In this document: positions 48,046 through 59,998 of the stretch, piece after piece
Layout: each line of letters begins with the position of its first letter
Position numbering within the stretch: the stretch's first letter is position 1
Origin: Vitis vinifera
Lineage: Eukaryota; Streptophyta; Magnoliopsida; Vitales; Vitaceae
DNA: 64,000 nucleotides
Direction: 5' to 3'
Assembly: GCF_030704535.1 (NCBI RefSeq)
Contig: NC_081823.1
Location: 2,636,501 to 2,700,500 of the forward strand
The notes under the pieces: generated by a model
What the model saw: only the letters and a program-made list of their open reading frames with translations
Told to the model about the DNA's origin: nothing
The model's database searches: none
Position numbers and translations under genes: made by a program

Positions 48046-48643
48046 AAAAAACATGGATAATTGTATTTTGAACCTCAAAAAATTAAGTTTTAATCCATAT
48101 AAGTTCATTATTTAAACCCAAAATTTAGAGAAAGTGTGAAATTGAAAAGAATGATATTAATTTTTTATCTTTTAAAAAATGACCTTTATTGACTATGAAA
48201 AAAAGAGTAAAAAAATATTAATTTAAATTTTATTCATTTTTTAAATCTCACTAAAATTTAATTTAATTTAGTGATTTGGAAAAAAATACACCCTTTTCCA
48301 AAAAAATAAAAAAAAATTATTATTATTTAAAAATCAAACATCTTGAAAAATATATATTTTTAAAATTGTATGTAAAAAATAACTAAAAATATGTCAAAAT
48401 TAATTTTTTTAAATGTAATAATTTTAGAATATATATATATATATATTTAAAAAAAATTAGTTTTCTACAAATAATAAATTTTCGGAATAATTATTAAAAA
48501 AAAATTAAGATAAAAAAGTTTATCAAATATTATGATAGAAAATATTCAAATTAGTTTTAAATGGTATATTAGTCTCTTCATATTTTATATCATTCCTATC
48601 AATTGTGCACCTTTTATGAGCCAAATATTAATTTTTGAGCTCA
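48046..48643. other. AT-rich insertion splitting TPS exon 7, no gene
   Basis: About 600 bases of A/T-rich DNA between exon 7 fragments 2 and 3. No terminal repeats or coding sequence recognised. Confidence 0.4.
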
Positions 48644-48870
48644 ATACTCATCTTTGTCCTTGTACAAGACATCCATGACACGAATAAAATTGAGAACAAG
48701 TATGAGGAGAGGCATCAGTGCTTGCATAGGTCTGAGAAACTCCTCATTTATATCATTCTAGGCATTCATCATTTGGTTATTCAACTCCTCATACACTTTT
48801 TACTCAAAAACCCCATATTGCTTCATGTTGCATTCCACGTTAGAGGCTATGTGCCCTCTCTTTTGCTTAA
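48644..48870 (-). pseudogene. TPS exon 7 fragment 3 (5' part)
   Basis: Minus strand covers the exon 7 start (KQKRGHIAS, then MKQYGV) to about VLYKDKDEY, with stop codons inside (for example after MKQYGVF). Together with fragment 2 it rebuilds the order of one exon 7 broken by the 600-base insertion. This exon belongs to the TPS3 pseudogene of copy B. Confidence 0.75.
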
Positions 48871-49341
48871 ACTATACAAAAAGTGAAAATCAAATTAACA
48901 TTCAACATTATATTGAATTTTTTAGAGTTTATAAAGTGAATGACGGTATAACATAATGTTTGATTGTAAAGCCTAAATTAGTTTTATTATACTGCATAAA
49001 GAGTGTTGAGGGTTGAGCTTCTCACTGAGATCAAAGAAATTTTTTTATTTATTGAATGATGAGTTTGCCTCTAGTTGTTATATCTAACTCTCTTATGATT
49101 TAGGATTTTTTTTTTAGAGAGTGAAAATCACGCGTAACCATAATTGAGAAGAGAATGAGAGCTTTTACCATTGCAACCCTTATATATATATTTTTTCGTT
49201 TAATCAATGGATTCTTAAATATTGATGTGCTCTATGAACATAGAGGTCATATTAATTACCAAATCACATTAAAATCCCATCCTTTTCTTTATTTATGCTT
49301 GTGTGTGATCATGTTAATATATAGTTATCATCTAATTATAC
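48871..49341. other. Former TPS3 intron 6, no gene
   Basis: AT-rich sequence between exon 7 fragment 3 and exon 6. The 66-codon frame at 49155 is not supported. Confidence 0.4.
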
Positions 49342-50138
49342 TTGATGGGAAATGATGTCATCCATGAGCCTACAAATGATTGATGAAGCTCTAATCATCT
49401 TATGGTTGCTGAATATCCAATCAAAAGCTTCCTTTGTTGCTATATCTCCCGTGCCAATGAAGGATGTGGCTAGCATAGAGTACCCACAACTTACTAACGC
49501 GTTACTCATATACTCATCCATGCTCGGTATGTATTCTTGGTGGAACCATTTTGCTTCAGCAAAGTAGGATCGGATTAGTTTTTCATCTGGGTTATAACAT
49601 TATGTTCCTAGCTTGTACAATATAAATCACGTCATTGAAAGGTAAAAAAAAAATATATAAAGAGGAAGGACAAACCGCTGCTTTTGCATATGGAACACTA
49701 CATAGTTTACCTTCCTTGGCCAACTCTTCCTCAATTTCTTCATAAACATCTAAGACAGCTTGATAACACAATTTCATATAGTCTGGGAGTTGGTCCATGT
49801 TGCTGATGTTCCATATCTGAAAGTGAACAGATGAAGATGCACTTAGATAACTTTGAATCCGTAATCTCCAAAAAAAAATGTAGAAATTAAATTGAAGATA
49901 ACAATATGCATCTGTCAACCTCTCAATTGCTTCTGTAAAGAGTTCGAGCTCGTCAAATGTGCCATACACATTTTATACATCATCCACAATGGATGTCGTG
50001 GCCATTACTTTGGTTAGGACCCTTCTAGCAAGTAAGTACTGGGGCTCAAACCATACCCCCAATACCCAAAAGTAGCACTCCACCAGTCTGTCCCGAGCAA
50101 AAGATAGTTTTGTTGCAAAGTCTAAATCTTTCCACCAC
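49342..50138 (-). pseudogene. TPS3 pseudogene, copy B (exons 4-6)
   Basis: Exon 4 (50138-49920, 219 bases) carries the same TAA inside the DDxxD motif as copy A. Exon 5 (49816-49676) has the same two-base gain. Exon 6 (49586-49342) is 245 bases instead of 249 and is frameshifted at its start (MKN then stop); its metal motif survives as DDIISHQ. Unlike copy A, exon 6 is complete and exon 7 pieces lie downstream, so the exon 6-7 collapse is specific to copy A. No exons 1-3 were found. Confidence 0.85.
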
Positions 50139-50774
50139 CTGAAATGGGTAAACTCCGGCAGATTATTAGTATATTCTATCTACCTTGTGAGCTTGACACA
50201 TGTAATGTTGGATTGTGAAGCCCGGATCAGTATTATTCCACTACTCAAAAGGACATGGAGGGTTAACTTCCTCCTGATCATTTAACCCCTTATGTGTAAC
50301 TGCAATTGAGAGGAGAAAGAGGTCAGTCCTATCATGTCTTTCTAAGGAGGAAAGAGGGAAACAAAGTAAAAAAAAATCATGTGATACTGAATGTATCCAT
50401 AAGACAGCCCTAGATGATTGTGTGGTGGGGTGTGGAATATCAAAGATATTCGCTTCAATTATGTGAATGAAAATTATGGCTTGTGTTACTCATGTGCCTA
50501 TTATAGTACATGTGGGTCACATCCCTTTCTGGATTGTTTGAGGAAAACGGATATCTTGTTCTGGAAATGTACCTGAGCTTGTTTCTCATCCATCCAGTGG
50601 TCATTTTGGACTGCAAATGAAAGCTTTGGCTGTTAATCTTGTACTACTCCATATACCCTCCTTGCTTTTTACTTTTAATTTGGGTGTGTTATTTGAATCA
50701 AAATCTTGTGTTACCCGCGCATTTTCAGGATAGCTCTGGATCTTTTTGGACGTTGCTTATTGGCTGGATATGAC

Positions 50775-51672
50775 CAATGTTTTCAAAACCGGACCGGTGA
50801 TCGAACCGGAAAAGTTACCGGTTCACGGTTCACCGGTCGGACCGGCGGTCGAACCGCTATCGAACCGGTGACGTCATAAATATATAATTTATATATTATT
50901 AAAATTAAAAATAATTATAAAAATTTTAAAATATATATGAATAAATTAAACATCAATAATATTATTTTATATCTTTGATATTATCAAATTAAATCATATT
51001 AATATTTTAAATTTTATTAAATGAAATATGTATAATATTTAAATGTGAATATATAAAAAAATGAAAATTTAAACTAATTTCATAATTTTTAAAAATATTA
51101 TATTATTTTTATTTAATATTTTAAAAAAATTTAAAATCTAATATATATTGTTTTGTTTGGCATATGAGATAATAAAACACATGTAGCCGAGTGGTGTCTT
51201 AGGTGGACTATAGTTAAGGATTGGTCCAAGGTTCAAATCCTCTTGTGGAGTTTTGTTATGTTTTTTTTCATTGATATTTAGCAATCCTACATCGGAAATG
51301 AGAGAAATAAGGGGTCAAATGACTCCTATAAAAGCCATCCTCAGCAAAGGCTTGGCATGGTCTTGTGGGCTCAAAAAAAAGCCCACAATAATTGGAGTGG
51401 GCATGTGGGCTGTGTCATAAGACAGGCCCAACATGGAATCCTTCCTTTCATGCAATGAGAGGGTAATAGTTTTATTTTGTAATTTTTTTTTTTCAAAAAA
51501 TTAAAATTATTTGAATCGGCCGGTTCCCTTGGAACCGGCCGGTTCACCGATTGAACTGCCGGTTTGAGCGATTCAACCCCGGTTCGATCTCAATCCGGTC
51601 CAAATGACCGGATCGAACCGGAATGATGACTGGTCGATGGTTGGACCGGCCGGTCCGGTTTTTAAAACATTG
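50775..51672. mobile_element. Non-autonomous hAT-type element, copy B
   Basis: Same element as at 26726, with the same 8-base target duplication GATATGAC (50767-50774 and 51673-51680). It is about 12 bases longer, with an extra CGAACCGCTAT segment in the left subterminal zone. It carries the tRNA-like boxes (51184-51240), the USE-like word (51284-51294) and a perfect GTGGGCT/AGCCCAC hairpin near 51365-51387. Confidence 0.85.
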
Positions 51673-51769
51673 GATATGACAATAGCTCAGAACCACAAAA
51701 AAAAAGTAAATTTTTTTTTTCTTCCTGTTGTCATCGATGATAAACCACGATTATTGATCCATTATCGGT

Positions 51770-51895
51770 CTTTGGCTTCAACAAAGTAGGCTTCGTCTCC
51801 CTTTTCCTCCATTTCTGCAGAACACCATTTCATATAATGGTCTAGGAGTTGATCTTAATTAGCACCGATAGTGGATGTCATGACAAGTCATTATT
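51770..51895 (-). pseudogene. Strongly decayed TPS scrap, copy B
   Basis: Same order of exon 6, 5 and 4 words as at 27695. An (ATT)n microsatellite follows at about 51892-51915. Confidence 0.45.
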
Positions 51896-51915
51896 ATTAT
51901 TATTATTATTATTAA

Positions 51916-54424
51916 TCTTGGATTCAATAAGGTCAAAATAAAAGAATTGGGATTAAGGAATTTTGATTAATGGAAATTCAAAAATAATAGCCAGATAATA
52001 CTATTTCACATTGAAGCTTGGGAAGCAATAAAAATGGAAAATTGGTAATCGACTCTCTCATATAAGTTGATATAATTAACAAAGTATATATGTGAAAGGG
52101 TTTGCATATGTATGATATATCCAAAATTGATCCAATTAATAGTAAATTAAGTCCAAGCATTCCAAAATACTCTATCAGTAATTAAATGTGTTTATGTAAT
52201 GAAGATTTTGACTCATTTACATGTTAAAAAACAGTTAAACTTTATTTATTTTTAAATCCATTTTAAATCAAATATATTAACAATTATTATATTCATTTTT
52301 AACCAAAACAAATTATACCTTTTCATGTTAATATCCATATTTTTATAACATATACTAAAATAATATATTTTTATAAAAAGAAATATAATTTATGATTTTA
52401 TTATAATATTACTATTCATATTTTTATTAAAAACCATTTATTTACAATTACAAAACCATTTTGATTTTCAATAAGATTGAAATTAAATTTAATTAACATT
52501 ATATAAATTAAATTTACAATATTTTTTCAAAATCAAAATAAAAAATTATTTTTAAAAAAATTTATTAAAACATGTTTTTTTTTTTTTGAAAAATATATTT
52601 TAAAACAACTTATCAAATATCTTTATTTTTATAAAATACTAAAACATTGGTTTTCCTTTTTAACTTAAACTTAATTTCTGAAAACTAGAAAATATGGTCA
52701 AATGGGATCTTATTTTATTTTTTTTTATTTAAAGTGATTTTTAAAGATTTTAAAACTTCGTTAAACATTTCATTTATACAAGAAAAGCACTTTCAATCAT
52801 TTAAAAAACGCTTTTAATCACTCTTGCAAATATGCTAGAAACCAAAAATTAGAGATTGATACAATTAGTCTAGTTGAAAAATAATATTAACGTAAAGATA
52901 TTTTGTAATGATAATTTTTATTTAATTTAAAATTTTACACTTTTCATCAATTTGCAATCACATAGGCCTACCAAGGATTTGATTTTATCTTCTAAATTCA
53001 ATGATTATAGTAATAAAACATTCAAAAATTGTCACACATTATAAGTCAAATTAATTTATGCACATTAAATATTAATATACAGAATGTCTCATCTTTTCTA
53101 TCAAATTATGTCTTTGACTAACAACTTTTTGTAATTTTTGTTTAATTAGTTTGAAATCATAGTTTGAAAATACATATCTCAAAATGTGGTTTCTAAATTT
53201 GTACTGAATGCTAGGTTTTGAAATACAAAAGCTCCAACAGCATATTTTGTGGGCTAAAGGTGAGTTTGAGGCAAAAGTCTATATGCCCTCACACATTGAT
53301 TGATGAATTATTGCTATTTGTGGTTGATTTGTCACTTCTTTCATGTCAAAACACTTAGCAAACATGTGGGACAAACTGAACGACTTTCATACGATCGGGC
53401 TTCTAATGTCCTGTTGATATCATCCCATTCAAAAATAATTTCAACTTAGAAACATAAAAAGTGTTACAAGTGAGTAGACATTTGCCCCACATCATAAATA
53501 ATTGAATCAAAGATAAGATTTTCATTGCCTTTTATGGACCAACCAAAGATTTTGAGTCATAGCAAGTATTTATAATAATTGAAGGTACTATCTATATTAT
53601 TAAAGGATAGTACTTATGCGATCACACCTTCAATTGATTAGAAATGCACAAAATTTTAATTATTTTTAAATAATTAAAATTGAGTTTTTTTAAATATGCT
53701 AATAAAAACACACTTTTCCCATTTTACTTTTTATCATAAATCCTATGATTATAAAACCATCAAAATTGTGAAAATATGTAGATTAAAGTCAAGCATGTGA
53801 ACAAAGGTAAAATGATACTCTTCAATGCTCATAAAACTACCATAATTGTGGTTCCAAATTTTTGTTGGATGGAATATAGTAGTTAAAAAATTTCTTACAC
53901 ACGATAAATTATGGCTAGGTTTGAGAACAATTCTAAAAAATAATTTTTAAAATTATTATATGATATTTTATAAAATAAAAATCTATTTAGGAGTATGAAA
54001 TGTTCTTAATATATTTTTTATTTTTTAAATATATTTTAAAAATAAATTTTATCTCCAATACTTTATTTTTTATATTTGTATAATTCTTATATACAACAAT
54101 TATCAAAAAATAAGTAAAAACAATCTAAAAGATATTTTTTTTAAATATCCTATTTTAAATTTTTTATTTTTTGTTTTTTATTTTTATTTTTATTTTTAAA
54201 TAACATATAACTATTTTTAAAAATAGTTGTCAAGTGACTAGACAACCCGTCATTATCCAAATCGGAGACAAATTGACGTGGCATCCACACAAGATAACTC
54301 CATAATTTAGAAAGATTTCCTTTCTCATGTGCTCTTGCTTCATCTCGGGAATTATAAGATTTGCAACTTTTAGACAGGAATATAATCTTTCTTCTGGGGT
54401 CTCCATGAATGACTCATGTCTCCA
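51916..54424. repeat. AT-rich flank with TPS upstream-type sequence, copy B, no gene
   Basis: Follows 27853-30195 of copy A. A segment with CCCTCACACATTGATTGATG (53288) and about 120 neighbouring bases is present here but missing in copy A near 29172. No coding sequence seen. Confidence 0.5.
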
Positions 54425-54434
54425 TAACAAAAAG

Positions 54435-55602
54435 GGACTTTTGATAAAAGTATGGTAAGTTTAAAAAATTATTCTTAAATTATGGTAGTAGGAAAAGTAA
54501 TTCTAAATCTAAGTAGGAGAGGTATTAGAAATCGTCTTTTCAAAAGACGATTTCTATCAAAACAAGTAAAAAAAAAAAATTAATCCCTCAAAAATTGTCT
54601 TTTGAAAAGATGAGATGATTTTCCCTTAATAAATAAATAAATAATCCAAAAAATAAAATAAAATTTCCTAAATGGAAATCGTCTCTTTCAAGACACGATT
54701 TCCCTTAAAAAAAATCCAAAAAAAAAAAATACATCCAAATTTAATATCTTTAATTATCTCTATTTTATAAAACAAATAATACAATTTAATATATAAATAT
54801 TTTATAAATCCATTTTAAAATTAAAAAATTAATTATATTTATACAATTATTATAAATATATATTAAAAAATTAATTAATTTGATTTACTAAATTTAATAT
54901 AATATAAATAATATTTATCTATTGTTTTTTTTTCTTTCACTTTGCAATTAAAAAAAAAACTGTTATCAATTTATATGAAAAAATGAGTTTAAAAAATTAA
55001 ATTTATTATGAATTTATTAAATAATTATTTACACAATAAATCATTTTGTTTTGTTTTTATTTTTAAATTAATTATATTATATAATTTTAAGATTAAAAAT
55101 ATTAATCTTTTAAGTTAAAATTTCATGTGTTTTCATAACTCTTATAACCTATTATACTTCATCACACCAATTTGAAGAAGACCGTTTGCTACCCTCATAC
55201 CAATTTGAAGAAGACCGTTTACTATCCTCTCACCAATTTGAAGAAGAACACTTCATCACACTAATTTGAAGAAGACCGTTTGCTACCCTCTCATAACTAG
55301 CCCATTGGTATAGAAGACCGTTTTTTTTTTTTAAACTTTTTTGGCAAATTGTCTCTTTAAGAGATGATTTCCACTTAAATAATTTTTTTTGAAATCATCT
55401 TTTCAAAAGACGATTTTTGAGGGATTAATTTTTTTTTTTTTTACTTGTTTTGATGGAAATTGTCTTTTGAAAAGACGATTTCCAATTCCTGCAAAATCCG
55501 CTCTCCTACCTGACAAAAACTACTATATATTTGGAATTATTTTTCCTATTACGATAATTTAAGAATAATTTTTTTAATTTACTGTACTCTTGTCAAAAGT
55601 CC
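54435..55602. mobile_element. MULE-like non-autonomous element, copy B only
   Basis: Starts GGACTTTTGATAAAAGTA and ends with the inverted TACTCTTGTCAAAAGTCC. Inverted similarity continues inward for about 190 bases on each side. The flanks are an exact 10-base duplication TAACAAAAAG (54425-54434 and 55603-55612). Copy A has the single unoccupied site (CCATACCAAAAAGGG near 30217). Long terminal inverted repeats plus a 9-11-base duplication fit Mutator-like elements. No transposase is present. Inside are a 25-base perfect palindrome centred on CTTTTCAAAAG (near 54540) and a tandem repeat (55160-55315). Confidence 0.85.
55160..55315. repeat. Minisatellite inside the MULE-like element
   Basis: Four imperfect copies of a unit of about 33-50 bases containing AATTTGAAGAAGACCGTTT and CTACCCTCTC. 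Confidence 0.7.
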
Positions 55603-55612
55603 TAACAAAAAG

Positions 55613-56137
55613 GGCAAAAAACTTTTAGAAAGATTCCATTTATAGATGTTACCAAAAATTACTTTGCTACCATAATTTTAGACATGAATATAATCTTCTT
55701 CTGGGAATATACCTGAGCTTGAGTTTCTCATCCATCCAGTGGTCATTTGCTTGGTCTGCCCTTTCCTATATTTTTGCATAACACCATGAATAATTTTGAA
55801 TACTACGCTTAAGGAAATTTGATTTGTGGAAAGAAAAAATAATTGCCAGAAAACTGTTTCGTATTGCGGCTTGGGAGACAACTCCATGTAAGTCGATATA
55901 ACGAACAAAGTATGTGAAGGGTTTATATATATATATATATATATATACATACATACATACATATATATATATATCCAAAATACCATGCCTCGATGCTAGA
56001 TTACATTTAACATTTGACAACACTAGAGATTATGATGACAAACTGTTGTGGAAGGTGATATATCATACATGTTATACAAACATTATTAATCCTTTTCACA
56101 TGGTACATACATATATATAGAACCATCTCCTGGCCAT
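55613..56137. other. TPS4 3' flank with TA/CATA microsatellite
   Basis: Non-coding. A (TA)n-(CATA)n-(TA)n microsatellite spans about 55927-55974. Copy A lacks most of 55685-55930. Confidence 0.6.
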
Positions 56138-58451
56138 TTACATTGGCACAGGATCTATGAGCATCCCTGCAACCAGATCTTTCATCAATGGTCCAACCAG
56201 CGTGTACTCATCTTCGTCCTTGTACAAGACGTCCATCATCCGGCTAAAATTCAGAACACGGGTGAGGAGTGGAACTGGCACTGCTGTAGGTTGCAGGAAC
56301 TCCTCATTATTATCCTTCCATGCACTCTCTACTTGCTTCTTGAACTCATCATAAGCTTCTTCCTTTGAAACCCCATATTGCTTCATGTAGCATTCTACGG
56401 CTGAGGCAACATGCCCTCTTTTTTGCTCAAACTGCACAAGAAAGAAAATCAAAAGAATTTCAGTATACACAAAACAGTAGCAGCATCCATTATGCAATAT
56501 GGATATGTACCTCATGGGAAACTATGTCATCCATAAGCCTGCAAATGACGTTTGAAGCTCTAATCATCTTAGGGTCACTGAAAACCCAATCGAAGGCCTC
56601 CTTGGTTACTATATCTCCCATACCGACGAAAGATGTGGTTGTAAGCATAGAGCAGGCAGAGCTTACCAGCGCGTTGCTCATGTACTCATCCATTCTTGGT
56701 ATATATTCTTGCTTCAACCATTTGGCTTCAAGAAGGTAGGCTTGGACTTGCCTTTTTAACTGAGTTACATAATCATGCAGAATATATATTAATTTTGACC
56801 ATACCAAACACAACTCATGGAACATTGAAGGATCAAGAAGAAGAGATAATATTGGTGCCAAACCGCTGCTTGTGCGTAGTGAACACGGTACAGTTTTCCT
56901 TGCTTCGTCATCTCTTCCTCCATTTCTTCATAGACATCTAAGAGAGCCTGATAACACACCTTCATATAATCTGGCAGTTGATCTATGCTGCTGGCATCCC
57001 ATCTGAAAGTGAAGCAACAGATCATATCCTTGGAACCTTTTGAAATTACACCAGAAATTTAGAAATTAAGTTAACAATGTTGATGTGCATGCATCAAGTA
57101 ATTACCTCTCAATTGCTTCTGTAAAGAGTTTGAGTTCTTCAAATGTCCCATACGCATCATATATATCATCTACAATGGATAGCACCCCGAATACTTTCAT
57201 TAAGATCCTTCTAGCAAGGTAATATTGGGGTTCAAAGTACACTCCCAAGATCCAAAAGTAGCCTTCCACTATCCTGTCCCTCGCAAAAGGTAGCTTTGTC
57301 GCAAAGTCTAAACCTTTCCACCACCTAAAAGATAGATACATCAACAAGTGATGACCAGACTGTAGAAAAATATTGTTAAATGGCTAGCTTTCTTCAAACA
57401 ATTGGTTAAACAACTTACTTAGTGATCTCACTTAGCTCTTTCCTGTGGAGTGACTGCAACATGTTGTAATCCAACTTTGCAAGCTTGAGTAAAGATTCAT
57501 TATGTGAATCGTCTTCTTGGTAGATGGTAATGTAATGCCTTGCCTCCACCCTTGGTAAGCCCTTGCGAATCGGGCGCTTTAGAGCACGAATCACTTGTTT
57601 TGTGAGAGGATTATCTGAATCAATTGCCATGGACTGAAGGTGAGCAGTGGTGAAACCCAGGGCTTCATCTAGTATGTCTTCTCCATGCACCATTAAATGT
57701 GCAGCTTCATATAAAGCTAGCATGCCTGGTAAGTCACCCACCAATGATTCCTTGAAGTTGCCTCCCTCATCCATGAACTTCTTAAATACATCTATTCATT
57801 CATCAACGAATTAAGTTAAACGTTAAATCAAAGGCAAGTAATTCAAGATGACAAATATATGTTTTGGCAAATATGGGGCGGAGGCTTTTAATTACCTGAT
57901 GGAATGTGGTAACCTTCCTGTCTTAGTAGTCGGAACAGAAGGGAAACTGTAGTGAGGTGATCATTATCATCAACCAGAGTATAAGTTTGATACATGGCCT
58001 TCAATGCTTCTTCAATCTCCCTTTCAAAGTGGTAAGCCAATCCCAAGCGTTGGATGGAATCTATCAACTTCAGCAGCTGTGAAGTGTTCCCAGCAGTAGC
58101 TTCCAGGCTCTTCCGCACTTCTTCTTTCAGTTCTTGAATTTGTTGTTCTTTACAAGCATGGGTTCCCTGCACCCAGCAAATCACATCAACAGCATAAACA
58201 TATAAAAAAACAAAAAAACAAAAAAAAAAAACTTTATGTTAATTGAATTATATTATTTATGTTTAGACATATATAGTCTAATCCCAAAGCACATTCCACT
58301 GGATGCTCACACAGAAATCATCATCAGGATTGTAGTGGAGGAAACGATCACCCCAGAAGTTAGGATGATATGTGGCTTCGTGGCGAGCCACCTCAGGATC
58401 AATCCTCTGGCTTAGTATAGGAGTGACTGAGACTGATAGTGGAACAGACAT
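56138..58451 (-). CDS. TPS4: sesquiterpene synthase, (E)-beta-caryophyllene-type, intact, 7 exons
   Basis: Predicted cytosolic farnesyl-diphosphate cyclase. Exons in transcription order: 58451-58311, 58166-57896, 57791-57419, 57324-57106, 57002-56864, 56759-56511, 56431-56138 (141, 271, 373, 219, 139, 249, 294 bases). All have GT/AG borders and join without a stop to 561 aa. The start is [15 protein letters not shown], followed by [12 protein letters not shown]. Motifs: RDR at 277-279, DDIYD at 314-318, and a regular second metal motif DDIVSHEFE at 458-466 with the usual Ser. The end is LIDPVPM. From memory this sequence type is grape (E)-beta-caryophyllene synthase-like; family membership is secure, the product is inference. 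A TATA box lies 75 bases upstream of the ATG. A truncated near-identical copy is at 30479-31111. Confidence 0.94.
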
Positions 58452-58524
58452 TTCTTTTTTCTTTTTTTGTGGGAGAAGAGAACCTCAAGGAAGTGTTGTA
58501 GTTGTTTCGGTGAGATACATTGTG

Positions 58525-58532
58525 TATTTATA
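58525..58532 (-). promoter_or_regulatory. TATA box of TPS4
   Basis: Minus strand TATAAATA about 75 bases upstream of the TPS4 ATG. Confidence 0.65.
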
Positions 58533-59545
58533 GAGGAAAACGTCCTTTGTTTTTAGGGTTATTTAATTAAAAGGCCTCTTAAAACCCAATTTTTTATATT
58601 TAACCTCTCACCTCTTTTTTAAGTCATTTGGACAAAAATGTCTTCATCATTTCCTTGTAAAAATAATAATTTCTTTTAAAACCTACATGTAAATACTTAA
58701 AATAAAAAATTAAATTAATATTAAAAATGGGTTATTTTTCTGAGAAAAAACAAGGGAATCATTAGATTTCCAATTTGAGGATTATTTAATCCCTTTTAAC
58801 TAAATATTTATTATTTATATGGCTGTTTAGATTGAATTTACAAAAAATATCCAAAGTGCATCCACAAGAAAGGTATCATTATTTATATCTTAATATCATT
58901 TATTTATATTTTTATACCTTAAATCTCATCATACATGTTAACCATCCAATAGCTATCATTACCATAACTTAGCATTTTATATTTTAATATTCACTTCTTT
59001 CACTTAATGCTATTCAAGATTGTGAACGGAGCAGTAAATGTTTCAAAGATTCCATTTTCTTCCATCTATATTCAATCTTTCCATGATGCCCATAAATTTG
59101 AATATAAAATTTTTCTTATTATTTAAGTGGTGCCTTATTCTTCAACAACAAGTTAATTTCATCCTATATGTTTGTTTCTATGTATATACCCTAAAATTGG
59201 AATTTCATGTTGTATAGGTATTGCATATGAATAAATATTATAAAATAATTATCCATTATTTTGGAGTGACTTTTGTAAAATAAGAGAAAAAAAAAAGTTT
59301 TAGGGTCTGTTGAGCCTATTGATTTAAAAATATCTTTTCTAAAAAATTTATGGTACCAATATTCTAATTTTTAAGTATATAAAGAAATAGAAATGATTTT
59401 TAGAGAATAAGTAAATATTTAAAAATAAAAAAGTATAAAGAATTTTTTTATAAAAAATAAAAAATCAATTGATGAAGTGGCGAGGTAAATTTTATCCCAT
59501 GTCTCTACATTATTAGTAAAAGGAAAAGCAAAAACCAACTATCCC
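58533..59545. other. TPS4 upstream flank, no gene
   Basis: AT-rich promoter and upstream sequence. The words TTTTAATATTCACTTCTT (58984) and CCTAAAATTGG (59190) recur in the relic flanks at 11.2 kb and 36.4 kb. No other gene seen. Confidence 0.55.
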
Positions 59546-59777
59546 ATGCCACTTTGTGAGTCTCTGACAACCCACTTTTTTAATCCCCTCTTTCTAATCT
59601 TTTTCTTCTACCCATACCTCACGGCCATCTCTCTCCAAATACACCACACCCTTCTCTTCTTTCACTCCCTGTCTCCCATCCCTGTCACCCGCCGCTCTTT
59701 TTTCCTGCTTATACCCATTCCTTCCCACTTTCTCCCATCCGTCTCACAGCAGCTCCTTTTTCGTCTCCACCTTCCCT

Positions 59778-59968
59778 CCCCCCACATGGTCGACGTCCCC
59801 CCACATGGTCGACGTCCCCTTTTGCTACAATCACTAGAGGCTACCCACTCCCCCCACATGGTCGACGTCCCCCCACATGGTCGACGTCCCCTTTTGCTAC
59901 AATCACTAGCGGCTACCCACTCCCCCCACATGGTCGACGTCCCCTTTTGCTACCATCACTAGCGGCTA
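59778..59968. repeat. Minisatellite with CCCCACATGGTCGACGT core
   Basis: The core CCCCACATGGTCGACGT appears five times: twice in each of two larger units of about 75-80 bases that end CTACAATCACTAG(A/C)GGCTACCCACTC, and once in a partial third unit. It produces a repetitive open frame on the plus strand that is an artefact of the repeat. The pyrimidine-rich leader before it (59560-59770) looks like a transcribed leader but has no gene attached. Confidence 0.85.
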
Positions 59969-59998
59969 CCCAGATCTACCCATGCCCACCTGCACACG

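Larger units (their letters stand above)
31482..56771 (+). repeat. Segmental duplication, copy B
   Basis: Head-to-tail second copy. Its left end starts in the AT-rich repeat at the word TTCTAATAATGAAGATCAC (31482; equivalent 4682 and 6229 in copy A). Similarity with copy A ends at 56771 inside intron 5 of TPS4, where copy A switches to Copia sequence. Copy B alone carries the first-exon amplification at 42-48 kb and the MULE-like element at 54.4 kb. It lacks the 4.7-kb block and the foldback element. Confidence 0.9.

Noticed and set aside
55160..55315. CRISPR-like array
   Set aside because: Repeats lack unique equal-length spacers and sit inside a plant DNA transposon; this is a minisatellite.
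59546..59962. 138-codon frame with HMVDVPPHGRRPLL repeats
   Set aside because: Produced by the minisatellite unit length being compatible with an open frame; no conserved domain.
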